The notes under the pieces were generated by a model. The model had not been told where the DNA came from. It saw only the letters and a program-made list of their open reading frames with translations, and did no database searches. From contig OZ021729.1 of the NCBI GenBank assembly GCA_963978545.1, positions 14,473,501 through 14,537,500 of the forward strand: a stretch of DNA of 64,000 nt, written 5' to 3'. Made by a program: the position numbers and the translations under genes. Positions 21,021 to 33,110 of the stretch are shown piece after piece. Position 1 is the first letter of the stretch, and every line of letters begins with the position of its first letter. This DNA is from Linyphia triangularis (Eukaryota; Arthropoda; Arachnida; Araneae; Linyphiidae).

Positions 21021-21224
21021 AATGTGTTATACGTGCCCCACGTCCCCCTTTAGGCAACTTTGCGAAATGTCGCCAAGTTGCATTGACAATACTACTGAAT
21101 TGCACAACAGGTTTGACAAAATGGATGCCAGGTTGTAATGGAACCATAGAGGCGCCGGATTACCATACATAGCGCAATATTTTCACAAAAAAGGGAGAAG
21201 GGGGTTTGGGGCATATAACGCATT
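21021..21224. mobile_element. 204-bp MITE flanked by TTAA
   Basis: Inverted ends are AATGTGTTATACGTGCCCC and, at the right, GGGGCATATAACGCATT. TTAA lies immediately outside both (21,017-21,020; 21,225-21,228). TTAA target choice is typical of piggyBac and Kolobok elements; the termini do not start with CCC, so I leave the superfamily open. Confidence 0.75.
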
Positions 21225-22926
21225 TTAAATGATATTTGTTAGCTTTGATGGGTAGCTATTAAAAGATAGCACAAAGCAATTTTTTTATGTAAAACTGATA
21301 AAAAAAGTAATAATTGAATGACTATAATGTATAATATATGTATTTTTAAAAAAAGTCCTTAAAACCTTCATAAAATAGCCAGGTCTTAAAGTTCATAGTG
21401 TATTCGAAACATAAATGCACAGTATTTTCTATATCTATAAATATTGTGAAACTGAAACTAATTCAAGATTTATAAAATATGCATAAATTTTTGTCTAGAA
21501 ATTGCAATATAAAATTCTTTTAATTATATAGCCAAAAGCGGCGTACAAACGACAGAATACAAATGTAAATAACAGGGAAGCTGTTGATTAGAAAGGGTAG
21601 CAGGACATATGTCAAGTAACTGTCAAAACATCTGGAGCTTTACATACAGATTTCAGATTTATTAAATTTTAAAATGAGCATCTTCAACAAGTGATTAAAT
21701 TAGCAAAAGGATTTCAGTTACTTACGTCTTTCAAACTATTAAAAGGATACTCAGGATAACCAGCTACAAATTGTTTACTTTAAAATGATCATTACAACAA
21801 AACATGCAACCATAGATTTATACTTGTACAGCGATTGAAGCACACAAAAGTAAAATTGTTTACAACAAACATTTAAATCACGAATTTGTAAAATGTTGAC
21901 AAAAATTTCGTAAAATTTGCTCTGAAATTAAATTGACACGACTTGTAAACTGCATTGCCACAAACAAGATTTCATCAAAACATATGGAGAAGTAACTTCA
22001 CTTCACTTACTAAAAACAAATATTTGCAGTTTTTCTAGGTGACATTTTACTATTTCAAAAGGGATAATGACGTTTTACATAGTGCTCTCATATTTTCCTT
22101 TACTAAAAAAAAGTATATTATACGTAAGTGATGGTGGAATAAGCGTTTTTACGCATCTTACTATATTATCCATTTATGACTTAACATTTCTAATTTCTTA
22201 ATTTATACTCTTAATATTTAATATCATTGTGTTCTCACACCAAAATGCGCTTATATATTATTTCTGGGCAGTGTATTTTAGTAACGATCCCTTTTACTCT
22301 TTCTCCCAAAATACAAAATTAAAATTGTAAAAGATTTTTTTTTAATTTTTTTTTTTTATTATAAGCTAAGACCTCCTCTTTTGACAAATAGTTTAATTAT
22401 AATTGAGCAGTGCGTTATTTGTTTGAAAATCGAAGTTTTTATTATTATTATTATTATTTTAATTCTCTATGAGAAGGAACTCTATATGTAGTGGGTAAAC
22501 TGGAACTCTATGAAAGGGAACCTTATTACGACGAAAGGAATCTACGTCTGAATAGAGAATGTGAAGTGTATACCCGGCAATGAGTCCCCTTGTCGTCCTT
22601 TACTGAGATAAATAACTGTACTACTGTTTTAAAAATGTGGTGCTACGTTTTAAACAATTCCTTTCATCAAACTTAAACGTTAATAAAGTTCTTTTGGATT
22701 ATGTATGATGGATGTACGAGGTACGATTTATCACCAAAAAGATCAATAACACGAGCCGTGCCGTGCTGATTCTAATTTGAAATCAAATTTCACTATATCT
22801 CTCAGCAAAAGGAAACAATATCTGATAAAAGCTTTGATATAAAGCAATTACTCTAAGCAATCTTAAAAGTGCACGGGTCCATAAGTATTAAATAATGGTG
22901 TGAATTTTAACAAGATGTATATTTGA

Positions 22927-23460
22927 TAGAGGTCGGCGATACATCGATACGACGATATTTTTATCGATATTTCTAAAAAATATCGATGTTAGAAATATTG
23001 ATAAAAGTCACCGATATATCGACATTTTCAAACATTTTTAGTTTTTTGATGATATTTTTGTAGTTCCATGCGTTTTTTCAATTTTCTTTATTCCTTTTTC
23101 AAAAACTTCAAAACTAAAGTTTGAACTTGGCTGAGCGACAGTTAAAAGGCACCAAAATTCAATATTTTGCCATACACTTAAAAGCTATTGAAAATTATCT
23201 AAATTTTTCTTAACATCACTGCACCAATTAAGCGAAAATATAATTTTTTTTGTAATAGGTCCATTTCAGTTGAAAAAGTAATCACCTTACAAAAAAGCAA
23301 TCATGTAAAGTAGAAATTCGCTCCGAAAAACTTTGTTTCAGGAAAAATTGAAAATCAAATAAAAAAAATCATGTATCGATATATCGATATTTTATAGATA
23401 TTTTTTTCTATGCAACGATATAGTATCGATATTTATTTTGATCGATATTTCCGACCTCTA
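22927..23460. mobile_element. hAT-type MITE with TATCGATA repeats, perfect 8-bp TSD (copy 1)
   Basis: The termini are TAGAGGTCGGCGATA and TTTCCGACCTCTA. ATATTTGA is duplicated exactly on both sides (22,919-22,926; 23,461-23,468). The termini contain four TATCGATA octamers (22,962; 23,374; 23,382; 23,424) amid many ATCGAT words. A sister copy lies at 61,450. The interior is non-coding. Confidence 0.94.
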
Positions 23461-23748
23461 ATATTTGAACAAATGTAAGAGTTATTGAAGAATACAAATT
23501 TTAAAAAGTCCACCCTGAATATTCCTCATGTGGTGGATCAGAAAGTACAAAATTTAATACTTAAGGAATGTATTTTGAAATAATGTTATTTTCGAAACCG
23601 AACTTTTTCCACTTTTTCGAAACCAAACCTATAGTGACCGTACGAAAGACCACACGTTTTTTCTGAACGAGGTTTTATGGCAAAATAGAAACTTTTGTGA
23701 AGAAAAAAATTCATTCTTTTTATATAGTTTCCCAACAAATATTTCTTA

Positions 23749-25051
23749 CTAGCAGAATACCCGTGCTTCGCTGCGAAATTTTAACATGTGCAATATTTTA
23801 GCTAGCTGTGAGGTCTCGAGTTGCGGGAATCTATCATTCGTTTATAAGTCCCAGTTTTTGGCGCTTTGCTCGCAGAGAGGTTCATCGCTACGCAAAATCG
23901 AGCCTGCTTCGTTCGCTGAAAAGTTCATTGACACATAAACACAGGCTTACTTCACTCGTTGAAAGGTTCATTTTGCTACTTAAACATAAGCTCGCTTCAC
24001 TCACAAAAATCTTATTGCTACGTAAAGCCTTAATATTGGAAGCCTCTCAATTGACGAGAAAAAAAAATTCCCCATTTATGCAATAATACAACACACCTTT
24101 AAGCACCTACTTTTTTTAAGACGTGTTTGTGGAAAGCAAAATTAGAGGCCATAACTACTTATGTTGAAACTTTCAGAGCTCTAGACCTATTATTAGAAGT
24201 AGCTTTTTGTGAAAAAATTAATTAAAAAACAAATTAAAATTTTAACATTCTTTTTGTCAGTATAAATAGTAGGCCAAAACTACTTGTGTTGAAAATTTCA
24301 GAACTGTAGCCCAATTACAAATCGTTTTGAATAGTATTTGTTAATTAATTAAAAAACAAATTAAAATTGTAACGTTCTTTTTGTCAAAAGTCCAATTAAC
24401 CAAAATTATTTGTGATGAAAATTTCAGAAATGTAGCCCAGTTAGAAATCGTTTTGTAAAATATTTGTTAGTTAATTAAAAAACAAATAAAATTTCAAAAT
24501 TCTGTTTTTCAAAAGTCCAATTTGAAGACCAAAACTACTTATGTTGAAAATTTCAGAGCTGTAGCCCTATTAGTTGTCGTTTTGTAAAATGTTTATTAAT
24601 TAATTAAAAAAAATAATTTAAAAAAACTAAATTAAAATTTAAAATTATGTTTTTGAAAAGTCCAATCAGAAGGCCAAAATTACTTATGTTGAATATTTCA
24701 GAGCTGAAGCCCTATTAGAAGTCGTTTTGTAAAAAAATTTGTTAATTAATTAAGAAAATTAATTAAAAAAATACTAATCAAAATTTGAAAACTCTATTTT
24801 TCAAAACTACAATTAGAAGAATAAAACTACTTATGTGGAAAATTTCGGAGCTGTATCACTGTGTGAAGTCGCTTTGTAATAAGAAAAAATAATTACAAAA
24901 GAACTAATTAAAATTGTAACATTCTGTTTGGCATCTATACAATTAGAAGACCAAAACTATTTATGCTGAACATTTCAGAGCTCTATTCCAATTTTAAGTA
25001 GGTTTCTATAGATCCACAGAGCCACAGACAGACAGACACTTTTATTATAGA
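23749..25051 (-). mobile_element. Helitron-like element H (copy 1), seven internal repeats
   Basis: On the minus strand it starts TCTATAATAAAAGTGTCTG and ends GCACGGGTATTCTGCTAG, flanked by A and T, with the short hairpin TTCG-CAG-CGAA shortly before the CTAG. This is the layout of non-autonomous Helitrons. The interior has seven diverged units of about 122-148 bp (near 24,155; 24,278; 24,400; 24,531; 24,677; 24,825; 24,954), each containing ACTACTTATGTTGAAAATTT-like text. The 3' part has ~44-bp repeats (GCTCGCTTCACTCGTTGAAA). Confidence 0.75.
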
Positions 25052-25150
25052 TAAAGTCATTGTGAAGATTGAACTTGTTTCGATTGCTGTTGATGATGGC
25101 AATGAAATGCAAGTTAATTCCTGTTTTTTTTTCGGACGCAAGAAGTTCGA

Positions 25151-25693
25151 CAATGGACAATTCCCGCAATTTTTTAATTTTCTTTTTTATTATTCAATTC
25201 TAAATGTTTTGAAAAGGCCATAAACACATAAATTTCTGTTCACTGAGCATTTTCTTTTTCTTTTTTTTTAAATTTGCGACTGTAGTTCGATTGTAGGATT
25301 TTGGCAAGAAAAGGACACATCGAATTGAATGTGACGACACTTCATCTTAAACAACTTGTCTTGAAACGCAGCAGCTAAAACCAATTTTGCAAGTTTCTCG
25401 CATATTGCACCAACCGGTACGAATACGACAATTGTCTACGAAACACATATCAACTATTTGGCAAAAACCTCACGATAACCATAGAGAACGGAAGGATTTC
25501 GTGACGTCAATGCTATACCATAACGTTTTGAACGGACTGCAATCTGAAGAGGTTTTCGTGAATATTTTTTTCTTAATATTTAATTAACTAATTTTTTTAA
25601 AGAACTTTTTTCAATATTTGGAATCAGAAAGAAATTCTTCGTAAATATGAACTAATTTCACTCTTTTTTAAAAAATGCGGGAATCGTCCATTG
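25151..25693. mobile_element. possible MITE with 24-bp terminal inverted repeats
   Basis: The left end CAATGGACAATTCCCGCA is the near-complement of the right end TGCGGGAATCGTCCATTG. I see no TSD. The 66-aa frame inside (25,387-25,587) is not recognisable. Confidence 0.6.
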
Positions 25694-27398
25694 GGCTTTT
25701 TTCTATTAATTCTTGGTTTTAATTCCTACTATAATTGTCGACAATCCGACTTGACTCTTTGAAGAAGTAAAAGGGTGTAATATCTTCAAAGCTCCAGTAA
25801 AAAAAATTGGAAATATTTGTTGCACAGATAACCAGAATTCTGCCAATTTACGACGATAAAATTCAGATTTAGTAGTGCATTTTTGGATAAGTTAATAGTC
25901 TGTTTCCAACGATATGACAGTGCTATATTTTCATAGAAAGAATGTTGCAATCCAGTTTCTTTGGTGACAGTTTTTCATTTCTTCAGTAAAGTAATAATTA
26001 AAAATTTTTATCAAACCATTAATTTTTTTGTGTGGGATATGGTTACTTATGCTGTCAGAAATATTCACATTATTTATAATTATAAATATTTGAAATGTTT
26101 CAAAACTCTTATAAATATATATGGTCTTGTTTAGAACTTGACGTAACTCACCAGAAATTGACTCGCGACCCCATTGGTGGGTCACGATTCACAGTTTTGG
26201 AAGGTCTAGTTTATATGTGATGGACAAAAAAGCATGACATGAAAAATAAAGCAGTTAAAAAATAAAGGAAATAAAAGCGATACAAAAGAAAGCAACATTT
26301 CAAAAATTTTATTAAGAAAGAGAAATTGCAAAATAATAGACGATTACTTATTCTTAGAAAAACAGTGCTGACATGTTATGAAATCAAATAATAAAATTTT
26401 CAAGGACATAAAAGTTAGCAGTAGTAGTAGTTAATTTAATTTCCATTTTGATTACATAATTTTAATTTTAACATTGTGAATAAGATAATAAAAAGGAAAA
26501 AATAATTTTTAACTTAAATGTAATCTAAATTTTTGACTTTTTTGTGTTATTACTCATTTTACACAATTATAGGAAAAAATGGATGTACAAATTCAATTTT
26601 TATATCTTGAAACTCAAATTCAGACAATGAAACTAAATGTATGGGACCTTAAATTTACGTATATGTTACCGCAGCAATGCATGAAAGGTCGTTGTTTTAT
26701 AGAATATTTAGGCATTTCATAGAATACCGGGAGTTTTTAAAGGCAAAGTGTGAAATATAAGAATTACTATACACTTTCCTTAAACATTGTTTATAATACC
26801 TAAGCATACTATAGAATGCTAAGTGCTATATAGGTCAAATATGAGAAAAGATCCTGATAAGGAAACTATTTCAAAAACGTGTATTCAGCAAAAATACAAA
26901 TGCTATTTTGACAAAATAACGAAGGCGAGTGCCATTAAAAAACTTTTGATTCGGAGTATGCAAGACAAATTAAAGTTGTGCTATACAAGATTTATATCTT
27001 TCTTATTAAAAAAAAATTCTGATGAAAAGTAAGAAATTAAAATTAATCTAATAGTTGCAACATGGAAGCCTGAGACAAGCGTTAAGTCACATGCTTTCCC
27101 TCGTGATATTCAAAACGTATCGGAGAGTATTTTATACTTTGCCAGTTAGTCATTTAGCATTCTATAGAATGCGTAGGAGAAGTGTGAAATATTAATAGTT
27201 TCATTCATTGCCAGTAATATATTTGGGTCATTCTAGAGAAAATCTTTATTGAAAATCAGGAATTTGATCAAAAATTCAAAAAAAAAAAAAAAAAAAAATT
27301 AAAATATCTTGATATTTTACTATAAAGAGAGTTATAACCAAGAGTAATAATATTATCATAGAAGTTGAGATAAAAAAAATACAATTATTTTTTATAAA
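25694..27398. other. intergenic AT-rich DNA with palindromic repeat motif
   Basis: It contains several copies of a palindromic word of the form GCATTCTATAGAATGC (near 26,700; 26,810; 27,160), related to a block at 34,110-34,270. No gene is visible; a 69-aa Lys-rich frame at 26,823-27,032 is probably noise. Confidence 0.55.
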
Positions 27399-28152
27399 TC
27401 TATAATGATAAAACAAGCTGTGTCTGTCTGTCTGTGGATCTATAGAAACCTACTTAAAGTTGGAGTAGAGCTCTAAAACTTTCAACATAAGCAGTTGTGG
27501 CCTTTTAATTAGACATTTAAAAAACTGAATTTTAATTTTTTTTTTAATTTTTTTTTTTAATTAATTAATTAACAAATATTTTACAAAACGATTTCCAAGT
27601 GGGCTACAGTTCGGAAATTTTTAACACAAGTAGCTAAGGCCTTCTAATTGGACTTTTGACAAAAAGGATGTTAAAATTTTAATTTTTAAATTTTTTTTTT
27701 TTTTAATTAATATTTTTACAAAAAGCTACTTCTAATAGGCCTAGAGCTCTGAAAGTTTCAACATAAGTAGTTTGGGCCTTCTAATTTTGCTTTCCACAAA
27801 CACGAGTTAAAATAATCTTAAAGGGGTGTTGTAATATTGTATTAACTGGGATTGTTTTTTTGTTTCTCGACAGGGGGGAGGCTTCTAATAGTAAGGCGTT
27901 ACGTAGCAATTAGATTTTAGAGAGTGAAGCGAGCTTATGCTTACGCCACAATGAACCTTTCAACGAGTGAAGTAAGCCTGTGCATATGTGTCAATGAACT
28001 TTTCAGCTCGATTTTGCGTAGCGGTGAAACTTTCTGCGAGCGAAGAGCCAAAAACTGTGACCAATGACGGATGTCCGCAACGTGAGGCCTCACAGCAAGC
28101 TAAAATATTGCACATGCTAAAATTTCGTAGCGAACCACGGGTATTCAGCTAG
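27399..28152 (+). mobile_element. Helitron-like element H (copy 2), three internal repeats
   Basis: It starts TCTATAATGATAAAACAAGC followed by TGTCTGTCTGTCTG and ends CACGGGTATTCAGCTAG, flanked by A and T. It carries only three of the internal units found in copies 1 and 3, in the same order of flanking modules. Confidence 0.78.
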
Positions 28153-28519
28153 TATTATACAAAGTAGAGTTCATGGATGTAGGAAGTAGTATAAAAGTCT
28201 GCAGAGCATTATTTAATGAAGTTAAATTTAAAATATAATTTAAAATGTATGTATCATTATTACCATTACAAGTGGTTTTCAGAAATATTATGCAACTTAA
28301 AAAGTGACAAAATATAATAATTTTAATGCATACTTTTGATGTTAGGGATCTCTTCTGGAAGCAATAATTTGACTATGTTTATTTCTAAAAAAATAATATA
28401 AATAGAAGAGACTATAACTATGTGGGATGCAAATTGATGCAGAACAAATTGTCTTATTTTTTTCAGTTCTAATATAGCAAATAATTATTTTCAAATTACG
28501 AATCCTCCGAAAATAGACG

Positions 28520-28520
<1 letters not shown>

Positions 28521-28575
<55 letters not shown>
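28521..28575. repeat. (TA)n microsatellite
   Basis: About 27 uninterrupted TA units. The IYIYIY reading frames across it are artefacts. Confidence 0.97.
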
Positions 28576-28578
<3 letters not shown>

Positions 28579-29740
28579 AAGGAGAAAGTTGTCTTGTTTC
28601 ACCTCTTAATTGACTTGAATAAAAATTAGTAATAACCAAGAAAGTTAATAAAACATGAGTTCCTTTTTTAAAAAATGCAAAAATTGGGCCGATGGGGAAA
28701 GTCCAGTTTTGAAACATTTTCATAGAATAATATTTATTAAAAAATTCAAATTTATTGTTTTAAGAAGCTTTGGCAGTATATTAGGCTGTTTATATGTTCA
28801 GAAATATACATACCAACAAAAGTATTGTACCATTGTCTTTTTTTATCATGAACAACTATAGTTCTACGGATGTGACAAAACGATAGTTTTTGCAAGAGGT
28901 AAATTCTCCTTTACATTTTATTTTATGATATTTGCAAAACAAAGCTATTTCATTACATATTACAGATTTCCAACAATTATTTTAAAAATTTCATTAATAA
29001 TTTTAATTTTATTGAGTTCTATGGATGCGACATCTCATCTCAACGTTTTCTCTGACAAATTCAATAACTTGATAAAATTATTCATAAAAAAAAATTAAAA
29101 AAAAAAAAAACTTAGTTTGTAGCCTGTTCTTTGTATCTGAACAAAACATCTGTCAAACATCTGATGTCTTAATCAAAACAATACATTATTTCCAATTGCA
29201 AAGATTTAATGACACTTTTTTGGGTGTAGGCGGATGTGACATATTATCCTGGTTACAAGCATAAAACTTTGAAATAAAATGAACATAAATTTAAACATGA
29301 CTTATAAGTATTAAAAATGGGTTTTAAAGCATATTCTTAACATAAAAATGCTGTCTACAGAATTTTAAAAGTGTTTAATTTATAAAATATTACCCTGGAA
29401 AAAGTCAAAATAATAAGTGGGGATTTTCCACGGATATGACATTTTACTAGTAGGGAGTAAAATTTGAGTAATATTTAAAATATTTTATGGTAATATGAAA
29501 ATGCAATTATTTAAATCCGCAAAATAACTAAGGTTTTTTTATACACCTCAAAAATATTTTTATTAGTATACTCTTTGTAAGAAACACCAATTACATAAAT
29601 TCCTGATCTTCCATTGAGTGATCCATATACAAATGGAGAAAGAACGTCTAGAACAGATTTGATTAAGTTGTTAAAATGTGTGCGATAGGAAGACTTCAGT
29701 TGTTTAAAATACACTACAGGTGACAAGAGAAGAAATCATG
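28576..29740. other. intergenic, repeated GGATGTGACA word
   Basis: A GGATRYGACA word recurs at about 28,868, 29,027, 29,231 and 29,432, spaced roughly 160-200 bp apart in AT-rich DNA. It may be part of a degraded retroelement whose pol tail follows at 29.75 kb. Confidence 0.4.
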
Positions 29741-29747
29741 GATAAAA

Positions 29748-30065
29748 CCATTTGAAAAAGAAAAGAGAAAAATCGTAGAGCCAAGGTATCATCCACTTCC
29801 ATCAGTTGTAGTAATGCGTAGAGAAAAGGAAAAAGCTCGAAAGAAATTGAGACCTTTTCAGAGACTTTATTCCTTGGAAATCAGCAGTTCTGAAAGACTA
29901 CCATTCTTTGTGCATCAAAGGCATGGAAGAGTAAAGCCTCTGCTCTCTGCGTCTTCAGATGGTCCAGATTCCCGTGAAGATGATCATGCTTCAACACAAG
30001 TAGTCCCAGGTGTTGTTACAAGAACTGGTCGACGGATTAAAATTCCCAATAGACTTGATTTATGA
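29748..30065 (+). pseudogene. LTR-retrotransposon pol C-terminal tail (Gypsy-like), remnant
   Basis: The plus-strand frame is very basic, with KEKARKKLRPFQ near the start and the ending RTGRRIKIPNRLDL before a stop. Basic tails of the type R-x-G-R-x-I-K-x-P-x-R-L-D-L close the integrase region of Gypsy-class pol proteins. A purine run AAGGTGGAAG at about 30,101 followed by TATGTTCACG could be the polypurine tract and the start of a 3' LTR. Protease, reverse transcriptase and integrase core are absent. The assignment rests on this short tail. Confidence 0.5.
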
Positions 30066-30429
30066 TATTTGTTGCAATTTCCAGAGACCTTATCAATTGC
30101 AAGGTGGAAGTATGTTCACGTATTACCAGCTTCAACTCGTATTACTCAACTTCACTCGATATGCTTTTGTGCTTTGTGCTGTTGCTCTATGAATTTTTGG
30201 ACGGATTTCGAAACTTCATGTAAATATCAGCAGTAAAGTGTTTTCTCGTATTAAATCCATGGTATTTTATAAAATCTTCCTAAATATTAGTTAGCACTGC
30301 TTTATGTATATATAGGCATTATAGTTTGAAATGATATTCACAAAAAATGGTTTTTAACAAACCGAACTGATGAAGATGGTTTAGCAAACGATGTGAGTTT
30401 TTGTTATGATTTTTCATAAGAAATTTGAC

Positions 30430-30468
30430 ATGGTTTTTTTAAAAACTATTTTTTCATTTTTTTTTTCG

Positions 30469-30502
<34 letters not shown>

Positions 30503-30700
30503 ATTGCATTTAAAAAACTAAGTTTTTTAAGAAACACTTATGGCATAGAATTATAATTTTTTTTTTGTGCAAGGAAACTGTATAAAGTGGTACTTTTTCT
30601 ATTAAGAATTAAATGAAAATAGAGATAGAATTTCTATCAAAGATGGATTAATTTTTTTTTTTTTTTAAATTTTTTTTTTAAAATTTAGATTGCATTTAAA
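30430..30700. repeat. poly(T) tracts
   Basis: Long T runs at about 30,450-30,495 and 30,650-30,680 flank the two units of the tandem duplication that begins at 30,496. Confidence 0.8.
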
Positions 30701-30842
30701 AAACTAAGTTTTTTAAGAAACACTTATGGCATAGAATTATAATATATATATTTTTTTTGAAAGAAAACTGTATAAAGTGGTACTTTTTCTATTAAGAATT
30801 AAATGAAAATAGAGATAGAATTTCTATCAAAGATGGATTAAT
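30496..30842. repeat. near-identical tandem duplication, ~188-bp period
   Basis: Unit 1 starts ATTTAGATTGCATTTAAAAA at about 30,496 and unit 2 repeats it at about 30,683. They are almost identical through to CAAAGATGGATTAAT; the main difference is a short (TA)n run in unit 2. This indicates a recent local duplication, or an assembly artefact at the T tracts. Confidence 0.88.
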
Positions 30843-31102
30843 GAAGAATTTCCAGAAACAAACACTAAACTTAAAGTAAAAATTATTATGTACTTACATT
30901 TTGAAAATAAGATGATTAGTTAATTAGTAATTGTTTGTATGAATCAATAATTCCATATATATAATGAAACGTGTATAATGTTAATATAATACGAAACTAC
31001 AGATTTTCTATAAAAAACATACACATTACACACTAACACCTAACTGTTGCCACTGCTTGAGAAATATCGCCAATCTTTTGCCAAGAGCAAAATTTATGGT
31101 TA

Positions 31103-32345
31103 ACCATTGAATACCCGTGCCTCACTACGAAATTTTAACATGTGCAATATTTTAGCTAGCTGTGAGACCTCGCGTTGCGGAAATCTGTCATTCGTGTATA
31201 GATCCCAGTTTTTGGCGCTTCTCTCGCAGGAAGGTTCATCGCTACGCAAATCGAGCTCGCTTTGTTCGCTGAAAAGTTCATTGACACGAAAACACAGGTT
31301 TACTTCACTCGTTGAAAGGTTCATTGTTAAGCAAGCATAGGCTCGTTTCGCTCGCTGAAAGGTTCATTGCTGCGTAAGCATAAGCTTGCTTCACTCACTA
31401 AAATCTAATTGCTACGTAAAACTTTAATATTGAAAGCCTCTCCCTTCTGGGTAAAAAAAAATAAAAAATTCCCCGTTAATAAGATAATACAACACCTTTT
31501 TAAGATTATTTTAGCAGGTGTTTGTGGAAAGCAAAATTAGAAGGCCAAAACTACTTATGTTGAAACTTTCAGAGCTACAGGTCTATTAAAAGTAGCTTTT
31601 TGTGAAAAAATTAATTTAAAAACAAATTAAAATTTTAACATTCTTTTTGTCAATAGTCCAATTAGAATGCCAAAACTACTTTTGTTGAAAATTTCAAAAC
31701 TGTAGCCCAAGTAGGAATTGTTTTGTAAAATAATTGTTAGTTAATTAAAAAAGAACTAAATATAAAATTAAAATTCTGTTTTTCAAAAGTCCAATTAGAA
31801 GGCAAAAACTACTTATATTGAAAATTTCAGAGCTGTAACCCTGTTAGAAATCGTTTTGTAAAATATTTATTAATTAATTAAAAAAATTAATTAAAAATAA
31901 ATAAATAAAAATTAAAAATTCTATTTTTTGAAAGTCCATTCAAAGGACAAAACTACTTACGCTGAATATTTCAGAGCTGTAGCCCAATTAGAAGTCGTTT
32001 TGTAAATTTTTTTCAATTAATTAAGAAAATTAATTAAAAAAACTTATTAAAATTTTAAAATCCTGTTTTCCAAAACTACAATTAGAAGCCTAAAACTATT
32101 TATGTGGAAGATTTTGGAACTGTATCTCTGTTTGAAGTCCCTTTGTAAAAAAAAATTTAAGTAAAAAATTAATTAAAAAGAACTAATTAAAATTTTAACA
32201 TTCTGTTTGTGATGTATACAATTAGAAGGCCAAAACTACTTATGCTGAAAATTTCAGAGATCTAGTCCAATTTAAAGTAGGTTTCTATAGATCCACAGAC
32301 AGACAGATAGACAGACAGACACACAGCTTGTTTTATTATTATAGA
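31103..32345 (-). mobile_element. Helitron-like element H (copy 3), six internal repeats
   Basis: The minus-strand 5' end is TCTATAATAATAAAACAAGC with a GTCTGTCTGTC run. The 3' end keeps GGCACGGGTATTC but the final CTAG is lost (reads AATGGTTAA). Six internal units are visible between about 31,545 and 32,250, plus the same ~44-bp GCTCGCTTCACTC repeats near the 3' end. Confidence 0.72.
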
Positions 32346-33045
32346 TAAACGTAATCTGTTTGGTTATAATATCGTTTGGTAAGAAATCTTTGAAAGTTAC
32401 GTTAAAATATCGTTTGGCGAAAACTGTTAGCTGCGTTATTTTGCCAACGGCGCAAAGAGGGACGATTTTATTCGGAAAAGTACAATTTTTATTGGAATTT
32501 TTACCATTGTTGACTATTAGTTGTAATTTGAAGGAAACCAGTGTGAATAGATGTGCAAAAATTATTTTATGAACTTTAATAATATTGTCTCATTTTTTTC
32601 TAAAAGGAAGTGTCAGTGAAACTTTTTCACTTGTTTGTCCTATTTAAAAAATTCTGAAGGAGGTGAGTTATCTTTATCTTTGCATTATCAATATTTACAT
32701 GTTTACATCTCCGATTCAAATTAGTAATTTTACATATAGCTACGAAAAAAAAGTAACAACTGTTGAATTTTCATAAAAAATTTCCCTATGTTTTCCTGAT
32801 CACTGTCAACAATCAAAATGTAGATTTAATTTTTTTTTTTTTTTGACAAACATAAGAGAATTGTTTCATTCCAAATTCAATTATAGTCGAGTATTTTCGA
32901 GTCTCTTTTGAAAACTGGTGCCACTTAAATTACAGCAAATAATAAATAAATTTTTTTTACGAAGTTAAAGTTTATATTTAATTAAAAAGCTAAATTTTAG
33001 TTTTTTCACATTTCTTTTTAAATAATATTTTGAAACTGCTAATCC

Positions 33046-33046
<1 letters not shown>

Positions 33047-33101
<55 letters not shown>
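33047..33101. repeat. (TA)n microsatellite
   Basis: About 26 TA units followed by a T run. Confidence 0.96.

Positions 33102-33110
<9 letters not shown>

Larger units (their letters stand above)
18829..22918 (-). other. probable GBF1 5' UTR intron and upstream DNA
   Basis: The acceptor in front of the ATG exon implies a non-coding first exon at higher coordinates. It is not identifiable here. The region holds a SINE (about 18,960-19,088), a composite CAGGG nest (19,575-20,333) and a TTAA-flanked MITE (21,021-21,224). The rest is AT-rich without a clear promoter island. Confidence 0.6.

Noticed and set aside
23808..24086. 92-codon Ser/Leu/Lys-rich frame, and similar frames at 31,100-31,340
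   Set aside because: They arise from ~44-bp GCTCGCTTCACTC repeats near the 3' end of the Helitron-like elements and are not conserved between copies.
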